Of a DNA stretch of 49,341 nucleotides, positions 16,783-24,549 are shown one piece after another. The DNA comes from Actinomadura sp. KC345 (GTDB taxonomy: Bacteria > Actinomycetota > Actinomycetes > Streptosporangiales > Streptosporangiaceae). The stretch spans positions 1 through 49,341 of the forward strand of contig NZ_SMKH01000017.1 in the NCBI RefSeq assembly GCF_004348515.1. Direction: 5' to 3'. Under the pieces are notes generated by a model, which saw nothing but the letters and a program-made list of their open reading frames with translations, was not told where the DNA came from and made no database searches. Made by a program: the position numbers and the translations under genes. Position 1 is the stretch's first letter, and each line of letters begins with the position of its first letter.

Positions 16783-17820
16783 ATGGACGTCGGTCTCAGC
16801 GCCGAGCAGCACCAGCTCGTCGACTCCTTCACCTCGCTGTTCTCCGGCGCGTCGCCGCCGTCCCGGGTGCGGGAGGCCGAGCCGCTCGGCTTCGACGCCT
16901 CCCTGTGGGGCACCGCGCGGTCCGCGGGGGTCCTGCCCATGGCGGTCGGCGAGGACGCGGGCGGCTGGGGCGCCCGGCTGCTCGACCTCGCGCTCGTCGC
17001 GGAGCTGCAGGGGCGTTTCCTCGCGCCCGCACCGATCATCGAGGCCCAGGCCGCCGCCCGGCTCCTCGCGCGGCTGGGAACACCGCCCGCCTCCGCCGCG
17101 CTCGCCGCGGCCCTGGCCGGCGAGCGCACCGTGACGGTGGCCTTCCTTCCCGCCCGCGGCGGTGTGGCCCGGCTCGTACCCGCCGGGGCCGTGGCCGACG
17201 GCGCGGTGGTGCTGAACGGCGACCGGCTGCTGCTCGTCCAGGGCTGCGGCGCGCGGGCCGCGAACCTCGGTTCGCTGCCGCTCGCCGACCTGCCGATCGG
17301 CCCGGACGCAGACGTGCTGGCGACCGGGCCTGAGGCCGTGGCCGCGCACGAGGCGGCACAGGACGAGTTCCTGCTGCTGACGGCCGCGGCCCAGGTAGGC
17401 ATCGCCGCCCGCGCGCTGGAGATCGGGGTCGGGTACGTCAAGGAACGCACGGCATGGAACGTTCCGATCGGCTCCTTCCAGGCGGTCGCGCACACCCTGG
17501 CCGACGTGGCCGCCGCCGTCGACGGCGCCCGCCTGCTCGCCTATGAGGCGGCCTGGGCGGCCACCGAGGAGCCGGAGCGCTTCGCCGAACTCGCCGCGCT
17601 GGCCTTCGGGTTCGCCGCCGAGACGGCGCGTGACGCCACCTACCACAGCCTGCACTTCCACGGCGGCTACGGCTTCACCGACGAGTACGACGTCCAGCTT
17701 TACTACCGGCGCGCCCGCGCATGGGCCGGCGTCTGCCTGGAACCGCGTGCCGCCTACCGCCGGGCGGCCGACCGCCGCTACGGCCCCGCACAGATGGAGG
17801 AGCAGTGGACTTCGGCCTAG
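16783..17820 (+). CDS. Acyl-CoA dehydrogenase, short partner subunit
   Basis: A 345-aa acyl-CoA dehydrogenase-fold protein, shorter than the usual 380-400 aa. The middle beta domain is weakly conserved, and the C-terminal segment has ERTAWNVPIGSFQAVAH and FHGGYGFTDEYDVQLYYRRA. It overlaps by 16 bp with a full-length dehydrogenase gene downstream. Such pairs form alpha2beta2 enzymes in mycobacterial steroid side-chain degradation (FadE26-FadE27 type); a heteromer is inferred here. ATG 16783, AAAGG upstream. Confidence 0.85.
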   Translation: MDVGLSAEQHQLVDSFTSLFSGASPPSRVREAEPLGFDASLWGTARSAGVLPMAVGEDAGGWGARLLDLALVAELQGRFLAPAPIIEAQAAARLLARLGTPPASAALAAALAGERTVTVAFLPARGGVARLVPAGAVADGAVVLNGDRLLLVQGCGARAANLGSLPLADLPIGPDADVLATGPEAVAAHEAAQDEFLLLTAAAQVGIAARALEIGVGYVKERTAWNVPIGSFQAVAHTLADVAAAVDGARLLAYEAAWAATEEPERFAELAALAFGFAAETARDATYHSLHFHGGYGFTDEYDVQLYYRRARAWAGVCLEPRAAYRRAADRRYGPAQMEEQWTSA

Positions 17821-18965
17821 TAGAGCGCGGCGAGGCGCTCCGCACGGAGGTCAGGGCGTTCCTCAAGGAACACCTCACCGGCGAACTCGCCGAGCGGTGC
17901 CACCGCACCGGGGTCGCCCACGACACCGGGTTCGTCCGTGCGATGCACGAGGCTGGGTTGCTCGCGCTCGGCTGGCCCGAGGAGTGGGGAGGACGTCCCT
18001 GCGACCCGTTCGAGTTGTGCGTCGTGGAGGAGGAGCTGAGCAGGGCCGACGCGCCGACCTACGGGGTCAGCACGACGCACATGGTCGCGCGCGCCATCCT
18101 GAAGTGCGGCGACGACACCCAGCGGGAGCAGGTCGTCCCGAAGGCGGTGCGCGGTGAGATCCTCATCGTGCTGGGGTTCACCGAGCCCGAGTGCGGATCG
18201 GACCTCGCCGCCGCGCGGACCCGCGCCGTGCGGGACGGCGACCACTGGGTGATCAACGGCTCCAAGATGTTCACGACCAACGCCCACATCGGCGACCATG
18301 TGTTCCTGCTCGCGCGGACCGATCCGGACGCCCCCAAGCACGAGGGGCTGACCGTGTTCCTCGTCCCCCTCGACCAGCCCGGCATCGAGGCGCAGGCCGT
18401 CCGCACCATCTCCGGTGAACGCACGAACATCACCTACTACCGCGACGCGCGCGTCCACGACGCGTGGCGCATCGGCGAAGTCGGCGGCGGCTGGCGCGTC
18501 CTGGGCGAAGCCCTCCAGGAGGAGCACTCCGTCGGCTTCGGCGCCTCGATGCTGCGGCTGCTGGAGGCGGCGGAGGACTGGGCGCGGACGGAGACCTGCG
18601 AACGGGGCCGGCCCCGCATCGCCGACCCCGGCGTCCGGGAACGGCTCGGCCGGTGCGCCGCCGAGGCGGAGGTCTCGCTGCTCCTCCAGCGGCGCGCGGC
18701 GGTGATGGCCGGGCAGGGCGCCGTCCCCGCGGCGGAGGGGCCGATGGCCAAGCTCTTCAGCTCCGAAGCACTGACCCGGGCGGCGGAGGACCTGTTCGCC
18801 ATGCTCGGCCCGGACGCGCTGCGCAGTCACCTGTCCCCCGGCGCGCCCGGGGGCGGGCGCGTCGAGCACTCGCTGCGCTTCTCGCTCGGGACGACGATCT
18901 ACGGCGGGACGAGCGAGGTCCAGCGCGGCAGCATCGCCCGCCGGGGGCTCGGGCTGCGCCGCTGA
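17805..18965 (+). CDS. Acyl-CoA dehydrogenase, long partner subunit
   Basis: A 386-aa flavoprotein with the FAD/substrate motif GFTEPECGSDLAAA, WVINGSKMFTTNA, and C-terminal IYGGTSEVQRG. In MCAD the equivalent of the first Gly of YGG is the catalytic Glu, so the base must lie elsewhere, either on helix G (ALQEEHS) or in the partner subunit. GTG 17805 with GGAGG upstream, overlapping the previous stop. Last gene of the plus-strand unit. Predicted to form the first double bond in an acyl-CoA chain. Confidence 0.88.
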   Translation: MDFGLVERGEALRTEVRAFLKEHLTGELAERCHRTGVAHDTGFVRAMHEAGLLALGWPEEWGGRPCDPFELCVVEEELSRADAPTYGVSTTHMVARAILKCGDDTQREQVVPKAVRGEILIVLGFTEPECGSDLAAARTRAVRDGDHWVINGSKMFTTNAHIGDHVFLLARTDPDAPKHEGLTVFLVPLDQPGIEAQAVRTISGERTNITYYRDARVHDAWRIGEVGGGWRVLGEALQEEHSVGFGASMLRLLEAAEDWARTETCERGRPRIADPGVRERLGRCAAEAEVSLLLQRRAAVMAGQGAVPAAEGPMAKLFSSEALTRAAEDLFAMLGPDALRSHLSPGAPGGGRVEHSLRFSLGTTIYGGTSEVQRGSIARRGLGLRR

Positions 18966-18986
18966 GCGGGAGCCGGCGGCGAAAGA

Positions 18987-19030
18987 GCCGGTGCCGGTGC
19001 CCGCCCTCCCAGGCGGCCACCGGCGCCGGC
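18987..19030. terminator. Bidirectional hairpin between convergent units
   Basis: Arm 18987-18999 (GCCGGTGCCGGTG) pairs with 19018-19030 (CACCGGCGCCGGC) with a single G-T wobble, and CCGCC/GGCGG adds pairing inside the loop. It lies between converging genes ending at 18965 (+) and 19053 (-). No T-run, as is common in actinobacteria. Confidence 0.6.
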
Positions 19031-19052
19031 CCTGCTCATTCCCCCCGGCGGG

Positions 19053-19757
19053 TCAGTCCCCGACCGGTTCCTCCTCCGGCCCGGCGCTCAGGTAAGCCGA
19101 CTGCAGGGCCCCGGACGAGGCGAGCAGTTCCTCACCGGTGCCCGACATCGCCAGGCGTCCCCGCCGCAGCACGTGCCCCCGGTCGCTGACCGACAGCACC
19201 TGCGATGCGTGCTGCTCGACGATGAGGACCGCCGTCCCGGCGTCGGCGGCGGCGCGGAGCCGCTCCAGCAGCCGTGTGACGATCAGCGGGGCGAGGCCGA
19301 GGGACAGCTCGTCCACCAGCAGCAGGTCCGGCTTGCCGGCAAGGCTGCGGCCGAGCGCGAGCATCCGCTGCTCGCCGCCGGACAGCAGCCCGGCGGGCCG
19401 GTTGAGGAGCGGCTCCAGTTCGGGGAACAGGGCGAGCGCGTCCTCGACCTTGCCGGGACCGAGCTTCAGGTTCGCCAGCGTCGTCAGCCGGCTGAAGACC
19501 GAGCCCCCCTCGCCGATGTAGGAGATGCCGCGTTTGGCCCGGACGTGCAGCGCGCCGCGCAGCGGGGCGTCCCGGTAGAGGACGCGCCCCGACGACGGCA
19601 CCAGCACCCCGGCGAGGGCGAGCAGCGTCGTGGTCTTGCCGGCGCCGTTGGGCCCGAGCAGCGCCACGACCTCGCCCTCGTCGATGTGCAGGTCCAATGA
19701 CCGGATCACGTCCACGCCGGTGTAGCCGGCGGACATCTCCTCGACCTTCAGCAGCAT
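19053..19757 (-). CDS. livF: ABC importer ATP-binding protein (LivF type)
   Basis: A 234-aa ATPase of the branched-chain amino acid (HAAT) transporter family. Walker A GPNGAGKTT, signature LLSGGEQRM, Walker B LLLVDELSLG, and the LivF-typical GLAPLIV. It starts 4 bp after the LivHMG fusion stop and is the last gene of the importer unit. It would supply one of the two nucleotide-binding domains, the other being fused to the permeases. The family name does not mean that amino acids are carried; catabolic clusters often use such systems for carboxylic or cyclic acids. Confidence 0.9.
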   Translation of the reverse strand: MLLKVEEMSAGYTGVDVIRSLDLHIDEGEVVALLGPNGAGKTTTLLALAGVLVPSSGRVLYRDAPLRGALHVRAKRGISYIGEGGSVFSRLTTLANLKLGPGKVEDALALFPELEPLLNRPAGLLSGGEQRMLALGRSLAGKPDLLLVDELSLGLAPLIVTRLLERLRAAADAGTAVLIVEQHASQVLSVSDRGHVLRRGRLAMSGTGEELLASSGALQSAYLSAGPEEEPVGD

Positions 19758-19761
19758 GGCG

Positions 19762-22539
19762 TCACGCCCTTTCCCGCTCGGTCTGCGCGTCCGACCCGAG
19801 GTAGGCGGCCACCACGGCCGGATCCCGCAGGATCTCCTCCGGCTCCCCGTCCGCGATCAGCGTTCCGAAGTTGAGGACGGCGACCCGGTCGGCGCACGTC
19901 CGCACGAAAGACATGTCGTGCTCGATGACCAGGACCGCGATACCGAGGTTGTCGGCCAGCCGCCGGATCAGCCGGGCCAGCTCGGCCGTCTCCTGCTCAC
20001 TGAGCCCGGCCGCGGGCTCGTCCAGCAGCAGGACGGCGGGGCCGGCGGCCACCGCGCGGGCGATGGCCAGCAGCCGCCGCCGGCCGTGCGGCAGCTCGTC
20101 GGGAAGCCGCGCCAGGTCGTCGGCGAACCCGAACTCCTGGACGGCGGCCTCGCCGGCGACCGTCAGCGCGGGCATGCGCGGCCGGACCAGGTCGGTGAGG
20201 TACCGGGTCTTGGCCGGGGTCCCGGCCGTGACCAGGAGGTTCTCCATGACGGTGAGGTCCTCGAACAGTTCCAGCGACTGGAAGGAGCGCACCAGCCCGG
20301 CGCGGGCCCGGCGGGCGGCGCCCCAGTCCTCGAGCGCCGCGCCGCCGAGCCGGATCCGCGCGCCCCGGTCAGGACGCACGAAACCCGTCAGCGCGTCGAT
20401 CACGGTCGTCTTCCCGGCGCCGTTCGGCCCGATCAGCGCGAGCACCTCGCCGCGGCCGACGTCCAGCCGCACATCGTTCACGGCCTGAACCCGCCCGAAG
20501 CGGACACTCAGCCCGGAGACCTCGAACACGCGCTCGCCCGGTGGACGTTCCCGCGGCAGGGCCTTCGCGGTGTCCGGTGCCGGAGTCGGCGGAGGCTCGG
20601 CCTGACGGCGCTCGGCCGGCCTGAACCGGTCGCGCAGCATCGTGGCGAACCGGACCTGCTCGAACGCCATCCCGCTCGGGTTGGCGAGAATGATGATCAG
20701 CAGCATCGCGCCCGAGACGATCTCCAGCGCGTTGGTGCCGAGGCCGAAGGAGTGCAGGATCTGGCCGCCGATGCCGCCGGGGGCGAAGCCGCCGCCGCCG
20801 AGCGCGCCGATCACGAAGCCGATCCCGCCGATCACCGTGTACACGACCAGCTGCACCGACGAGAACGGCGAGAACTCGGTCAGCACCAGGTTCTGCTGCC
20901 GGAACGCCAGCAGCACGCCCCCGAGCGCGGCGAGGGCCGCGCCGAGCGCGAACGCGTAGACCTTGATCGTCGCACTGCCGAGGCCGAGCGCCGCCGCCGC
21001 CCGCTCGTTGCTGCGCAGCGCGATCAGCCGCAGGCCGGTCCAGCCGCGCCGCACGTTCGCCACCGCGAGAGAGACCGCGACCAGCAGCCCGAGAGTGACG
21101 AAGGCGAGCCGGCGCGGATGGTCGAAGCCGTCGATCTCCCAGCCGAACACGTTCAGCGTGCCGATGTCGATGCCGGCCATCCCGCCGGTGAGGGCGGGAT
21201 TCTGCAGGATCAGCTGGGACAGCACGACCGACAGGCCGAAGGTCAGCAGGGCGAGGTTGACGCCCCGCGTCCGCAGCGCCGGGATCGCGATGAGGACCCC
21301 GACCGCCATGGTGATCGCCACGGCGGCGATCAGGGCCGGGATGAACGGCCAGGACTGCGTCTGGATCAGCTTTCCGGCGATCCACGCGCCGGTGCCCGCC
21401 AGACCCATCTGCGCGAGGGAGATCTGCCCCGTCAGGCCGGTGACGACGACCAGCGACAGGCAGATGATCGCGGTGGCGAGGCTGACCTGGATCGAGGCCG
21501 CCCACGCGGGTGGCACCGCCAGGATGACGGCCGCGGTGATCCCGACCGCGATGAGCAGCCCCGGAACCGACACGCGGCCCGTGCCGAGCACCGGGAGCCG
21601 GTCGAGCAGCTCACCGCGGACGGGGAGGTTGCGGCCCGCGACGAACAGCACCACGACGATCATGAGGAACGCGGCCGAGTGCGACACCGACTGCGCGGTG
21701 AACGTGCCGAACAGCAGGTTGTTGTCCGAAACGACCGGCGCCAGCGGGCCCTCGTTGGTGATGTAGCGGCCGAGGAGCGTCTCCACCACGCCGATGACGA
21801 GCGCCGCCGCGAGCGTCCGCCAGAACGAGTAGAAGCGGCCCACGAGCGCCGCCGCCAGCGACCGCAGCACGATCAGCGCGAGTGCCTCGACGCTGAGGAA
21901 CAGGACCGGGGCGATCAGGATGCCGGCCAGCGAGGCGAGCACGGCGCCGATCATCCAGTTAACCGTGGCGACGCGGTCCGGTGACTTGCCGAGCGCCGCC
22001 GCGGCCACCGGGTTCTCGGCGACCGCCTCGGTCGTGCGCCCGAACGACGTCCAGCGGAACAGCGCCACGAGGCCGAGCGTCAGCACGCCCGCGATGCCGA
22101 TGATCCAGAACCGGTCCTGGCCGATCCCCGCGCCCGTCCCGAACAGGTGGTGCACGGTGTCCGGGAGCGGGGAGACGACGAGGTCCTGCCCGTGTCCCCA
22201 CAACTGGTAGCCGATCCCTACCAGCAGTGCGAAGACGCCCAGGGTCGCGACCAGCCGCACCAGCGACGACGCGCGCCGCAGATGCTTCATCAGCAGCAGG
22301 TGCGTGGCCGCGCCGAGCAGCGCGGGGACGCCCAGGGCGAGCGGCCACGCGGCGGCCTGCGGGAGCCCGAGGTCGGGGGCGACGCGGAAGAACAGGTAGG
22401 CGCCGATCATGCTGTAGGCGCCCTGTGCGAAGTTCACGACCCCGCTGCCGCGGTAGATGAGGACGAGGCCCTGGGCCGTGAGGGCGTAGACCGCCCCCAC
22501 GGACAGCCCCAGGATCACGAAGGTGAGGAAGTCGTTCAT
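19762..22539 (-). CDS. ABC importer LivH-LivM-LivG triple fusion (two permeases plus ATPase)
   Basis: A single 925-aa chain. Residues about 1-300 are a LivH-like permease (GLVLIYRGSGVVNFAQGAY), about 325-640 a LivM-like permease (TGLTGQISLAQMGL, SNERAAAALG), then a Pro-rich linker (about 643-668) and a LivG-like ATPase. The ATPase has Walker A at 704-711 (GPNGAGKT), Walker B LLLDEP near 840, and a signature reading LPHGR (816-820) instead of LSGGQ or LSYGQ. It lies between the binding-protein gene and livF. The three components are usually separate proteins, as in the second importer of this window (37769-41265). Confidence 0.92.
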   Translation of the reverse strand: MNDFLTFVILGLSVGAVYALTAQGLVLIYRGSGVVNFAQGAYSMIGAYLFFRVAPDLGLPQAAAWPLALGVPALLGAATHLLLMKHLRRASSLVRLVATLGVFALLVGIGYQLWGHGQDLVVSPLPDTVHHLFGTGAGIGQDRFWIIGIAGVLTLGLVALFRWTSFGRTTEAVAENPVAAAALGKSPDRVATVNWMIGAVLASLAGILIAPVLFLSVEALALIVLRSLAAALVGRFYSFWRTLAAALVIGVVETLLGRYITNEGPLAPVVSDNNLLFGTFTAQSVSHSAAFLMIVVVLFVAGRNLPVRGELLDRLPVLGTGRVSVPGLLIAVGITAAVILAVPPAWAASIQVSLATAIICLSLVVVTGLTGQISLAQMGLAGTGAWIAGKLIQTQSWPFIPALIAAVAITMAVGVLIAIPALRTRGVNLALLTFGLSVVLSQLILQNPALTGGMAGIDIGTLNVFGWEIDGFDHPRRLAFVTLGLLVAVSLAVANVRRGWTGLRLIALRSNERAAAALGLGSATIKVYAFALGAALAALGGVLLAFRQQNLVLTEFSPFSSVQLVVYTVIGGIGFVIGALGGGGFAPGGIGGQILHSFGLGTNALEIVSGAMLLIIILANPSGMAFEQVRFATMLRDRFRPAERRQAEPPPTPAPDTAKALPRERPPGERVFEVSGLSVRFGRVQAVNDVRLDVGRGEVLALIGPNGAGKTTVIDALTGFVRPDRGARIRLGGAALEDWGAARRARAGLVRSFQSLELFEDLTVMENLLVTAGTPAKTRYLTDLVRPRMPALTVAGEAAVQEFGFADDLARLPDELPHGRRRLLAIARAVAAGPAVLLLDEPAAGLSEQETAELARLIRRLADNLGIAVLVIEHDMSFVRTCADRVAVLNFGTLIADGEPEEILRDPAVVAAYLGSDAQTERERA

Positions 22540-22563
22540 GGGCGAAGCTCCTGGCCTTTCCGG

Positions 22564-23784
22564 CTACTGCTTCGCGAGCTCGTTCAGATCGGTGAACTTG
22601 CCGCCGGCGGGAGCTTGGATCTCGCCGCCCTTCACCGTCTGGAACTGGATGGTCGCCCGCGGGAGCTGTGACAGCTTGAGGAAGTTCGGCGTGCCGTAGG
22701 TGAAGTCGGGGGCGATCCCGATGGAGACCTTGCTGCCCTTGAGCGACCTCATGAGCGCGGCGCCGCTGATCTCGTCCGTCGTGCCGAGCCGGTCCGCCAC
22801 GAAGTGGACCGCCGCCCACGCGTTCAGCGCGAACTCGGTGCCCTCGATCTCGCCGTCGCCGTATTTGTCGATCTCGTCCTGGAACTGCTTGATCTTCGGG
22901 TTCGCGGTGTTCGTCGGAGCGTCGTAGTCGCTGGTGACGATGGTGCCCTCGCCCGCCTCGCCCGTCTTCTTCAGGGACGCCTCGGAAACCGCCGTCGCGA
23001 CGACCGCGATCTTGCCCTGGTAGCCGGCCTGCCGCAGGCCCACGATCGTCTTGCTGGTGACGTCGGTGGAGGCCAGCAGGGCGACGCCGTCCGGCTTCTC
23101 GCCGGCGATCTGGCTGAACTGCGAGGTCAGGTCGGCCGACGCGTCGAACGGCAGGTAGTGGGTCTTCTTCAGGTCGTCCGGCGACTTCAGCAGGGCCTTG
23201 ACGTACTGAGGCACCAGGCGGCCGGACGGGCTGTCACCGGTCACGACGGAGACCGTCTTGGCCCCCGCGTCCTGGAGCGCCGCGCCGGTGGCCGCCGACA
23301 GCATCGGCGAGCCGCCCACGAGCGGGAACGAGGCCGGGTTCACGAAGTCCTGCTCGGTCTGCACCTGCGTGCCCACCAGCGGGATCGACGCCGACTCGAA
23401 CGCCTTGACGACCTCGTCCGACGACACGTACTTGCCGACGCTGGCGACCGCCTTCTTGTCGATGGCCTCGCGGGCGCACTTCACCGCGGCATTCGGGTCG
23501 GTCACGGTCGACGCCTCGCAATCGACCAGCTCGATCGGTCGCGCGTCGCCGCCGCCGGACGGCTTCACGCCGCCCGCGTCGTTCACCGCGTTGGCCGCGG
23601 CCCTGGCGGCCTTCAGCAGCTCGGGCTGGTAGATGGGCCCGGGCCCGGAGGCGATCACCGACAGCCGGATCGGCTCGCCGGGGAGATCCTTACCGTACTC
23701 GGCGTCGGAGCCGGAATCGGAACACGCGGTAACGCCGGCCGCCGCGAGCGCCGCGACGGCGGCGACGGAGAGGAATCTGCGCAC
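22564..23784 (-). CDS. ABC importer substrate-binding lipoprotein (Leu/Ile/Val-binding type)
   Basis: A 406-aa type I periplasmic-binding-fold protein with a lipoprotein signal: MRRF, a hydrophobic stretch and lipobox VTAC with Cys21. It captures the ligand outside the membrane for the LivHMG/LivF complex encoded downstream. GTG 23784 with GGGAG upstream. First gene of its unit, 86 bp from operator B. The ligand is unknown; co-regulation with catabolic genes suggests the pathway substrate. Confidence 0.9.
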   Translation of the reverse strand: MRRFLSVAAVAALAAAGVTACSDSGSDAEYGKDLPGEPIRLSVIASGPGPIYQPELLKAARAAANAVNDAGGVKPSGGGDARPIELVDCEASTVTDPNAAVKCAREAIDKKAVASVGKYVSSDEVVKAFESASIPLVGTQVQTEQDFVNPASFPLVGGSPMLSAATGAALQDAGAKTVSVVTGDSPSGRLVPQYVKALLKSPDDLKKTHYLPFDASADLTSQFSQIAGEKPDGVALLASTDVTSKTIVGLRQAGYQGKIAVVATAVSEASLKKTGEAGEGTIVTSDYDAPTNTANPKIKQFQDEIDKYGDGEIEGTEFALNAWAAVHFVADRLGTTDEISGAALMRSLKGSKVSIGIAPDFTYGTPNFLKLSQLPRATIQFQTVKGGEIQAPAGGKFTDLNELAKQ

Positions 23785-23857
23785 GGTGGAACTCCCAACT
23801 ACTTACACGAAAGGGGGTGCCTGGTCAGGGCTTTCGCCGTCCGGGCTGACGTTAGTC

Positions 23858-23888
23858 ATCAAAGTATATTTCGACGTCAACGTCAATA
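23858..23888 (-). promoter_or_regulatory. Shared operator, site B, in a 31-bp element duplicated at 13191
   Basis: Core TCGACGTCAACGTCAA at 23871-23886 matches the palindrome at 14 of 16. The surrounding 31 bp match 13191-13221 at 29 positions, including the TATACT -10. It controls the importer unit starting at 23784. Confidence 0.75.
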
Positions 23889-23929
23889 GATAGAGAAAGA
23901 CCAGGTGAAGCGGCCGCGCGCGGCCGCAC

Positions 23930-24148
23930 TCAGCGGGCCGCGCGCTCCGCCTCCAGCGCGCCGATCCGGCCTTCCAGCCGGGCGACGACGTCGAGGAGCC
24001 CGAGAACGCCCTTGCGGATGACGATGTAGTCGTCCTTGGCGATCCGGTTGCCGTCGATGTCCTTCAGCTTCTCCAGCAACAGCACCGTCTGGGCCGCCTC
24101 CGGGCTCGCCTGGACGTCCTGGATCGAATTACCGATGTGCTGCGCCAT
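23930..24148 (-). CDS. Small 72-aa protein of unknown function
   Basis: A short protein beginning MAQHIGNSIQDVQ, with no membrane segment or cysteines. The C-terminal half (VARLEGRIGALEAERAA) has heptad-like Leu/Ala/Glu spacing and is probably a coiled coil. ATG 24148 with GAGAGGGAT upstream. It starts 9 bp after the ferredoxin stop, as the last gene of the E1/lipoyl/Rieske operon. Good ribosome binding site and tight spacing support a real gene. It might be an assembly or accessory subunit of the oxygenase; the family is not recognised. Confidence 0.65.
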   Translation of the reverse strand: MAQHIGNSIQDVQASPEAAQTVLLLEKLKDIDGNRIAKDDYIVIRKGVLGLLDVVARLEGRIGALEAERAAR

Positions 24149-24156
24149 GATCCCTC

Positions 24157-24471
24157 TCATTCGGGCGCGCTGACGCCCTTCTTCTCGAGCACCACGCCCG
24201 GACCCGTCACGCGCAGCCGGCAGGCGAGCCGGACGAGCGGGCCGCGCAGCCGCTTCGGCAGGCGGGTGCGCATCTGGAAAAGCTCCTCATCGTCCGGCGG
24301 CACGCATCCGAGCTCGCCGTCGACGACCTTCGCGAAGCACACCATGCACTCCGCCTGCCCGTAGCACTTCGTCGGCCAGATGTAGCCGAGCCGCCACGCG
24401 GCCTCGGCGACCGACTCCCCCGCCGGGACGTCGAACTCGACGCCGGCCGGCTCGACGCGAACGATCGGCAT
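24157..24471 (-). CDS. 2Fe-2S ferredoxin
   Basis: A 104-aa ferredoxin with Cys36, Cys42, Cys45 (C-x5-C-x2-C) and Cys84, the adrenodoxin/Isc-type ligand spacing; Cys56 is extra. It follows the Rieske oxygenase gene and most likely carries electrons to it. ATG 24471 is preceded by GGGGGT about 10 nt upstream; an in-frame earlier ATG at 24531 would add a GC-rich unsupported segment. No ferredoxin reductase is seen in the window. Confidence 0.85.
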   Translation of the reverse strand: MPIVRVEPAGVEFDVPAGESVAEAAWRLGYIWPTKCYGQAECMVCFAKVVDGELGCVPPDDEELFQMRTRLPKRLRGPLVRLACRLRVTGPGVVLEKKGVSAPE

Positions 24472-24549
24472 CGTGGCAAGACCCCCAGCTCGCAGGCCGG
24501 CCGGACCGGCCGTGCGCCCGGGGCGCACCACGGCCGGCCGGCCGCTCGG

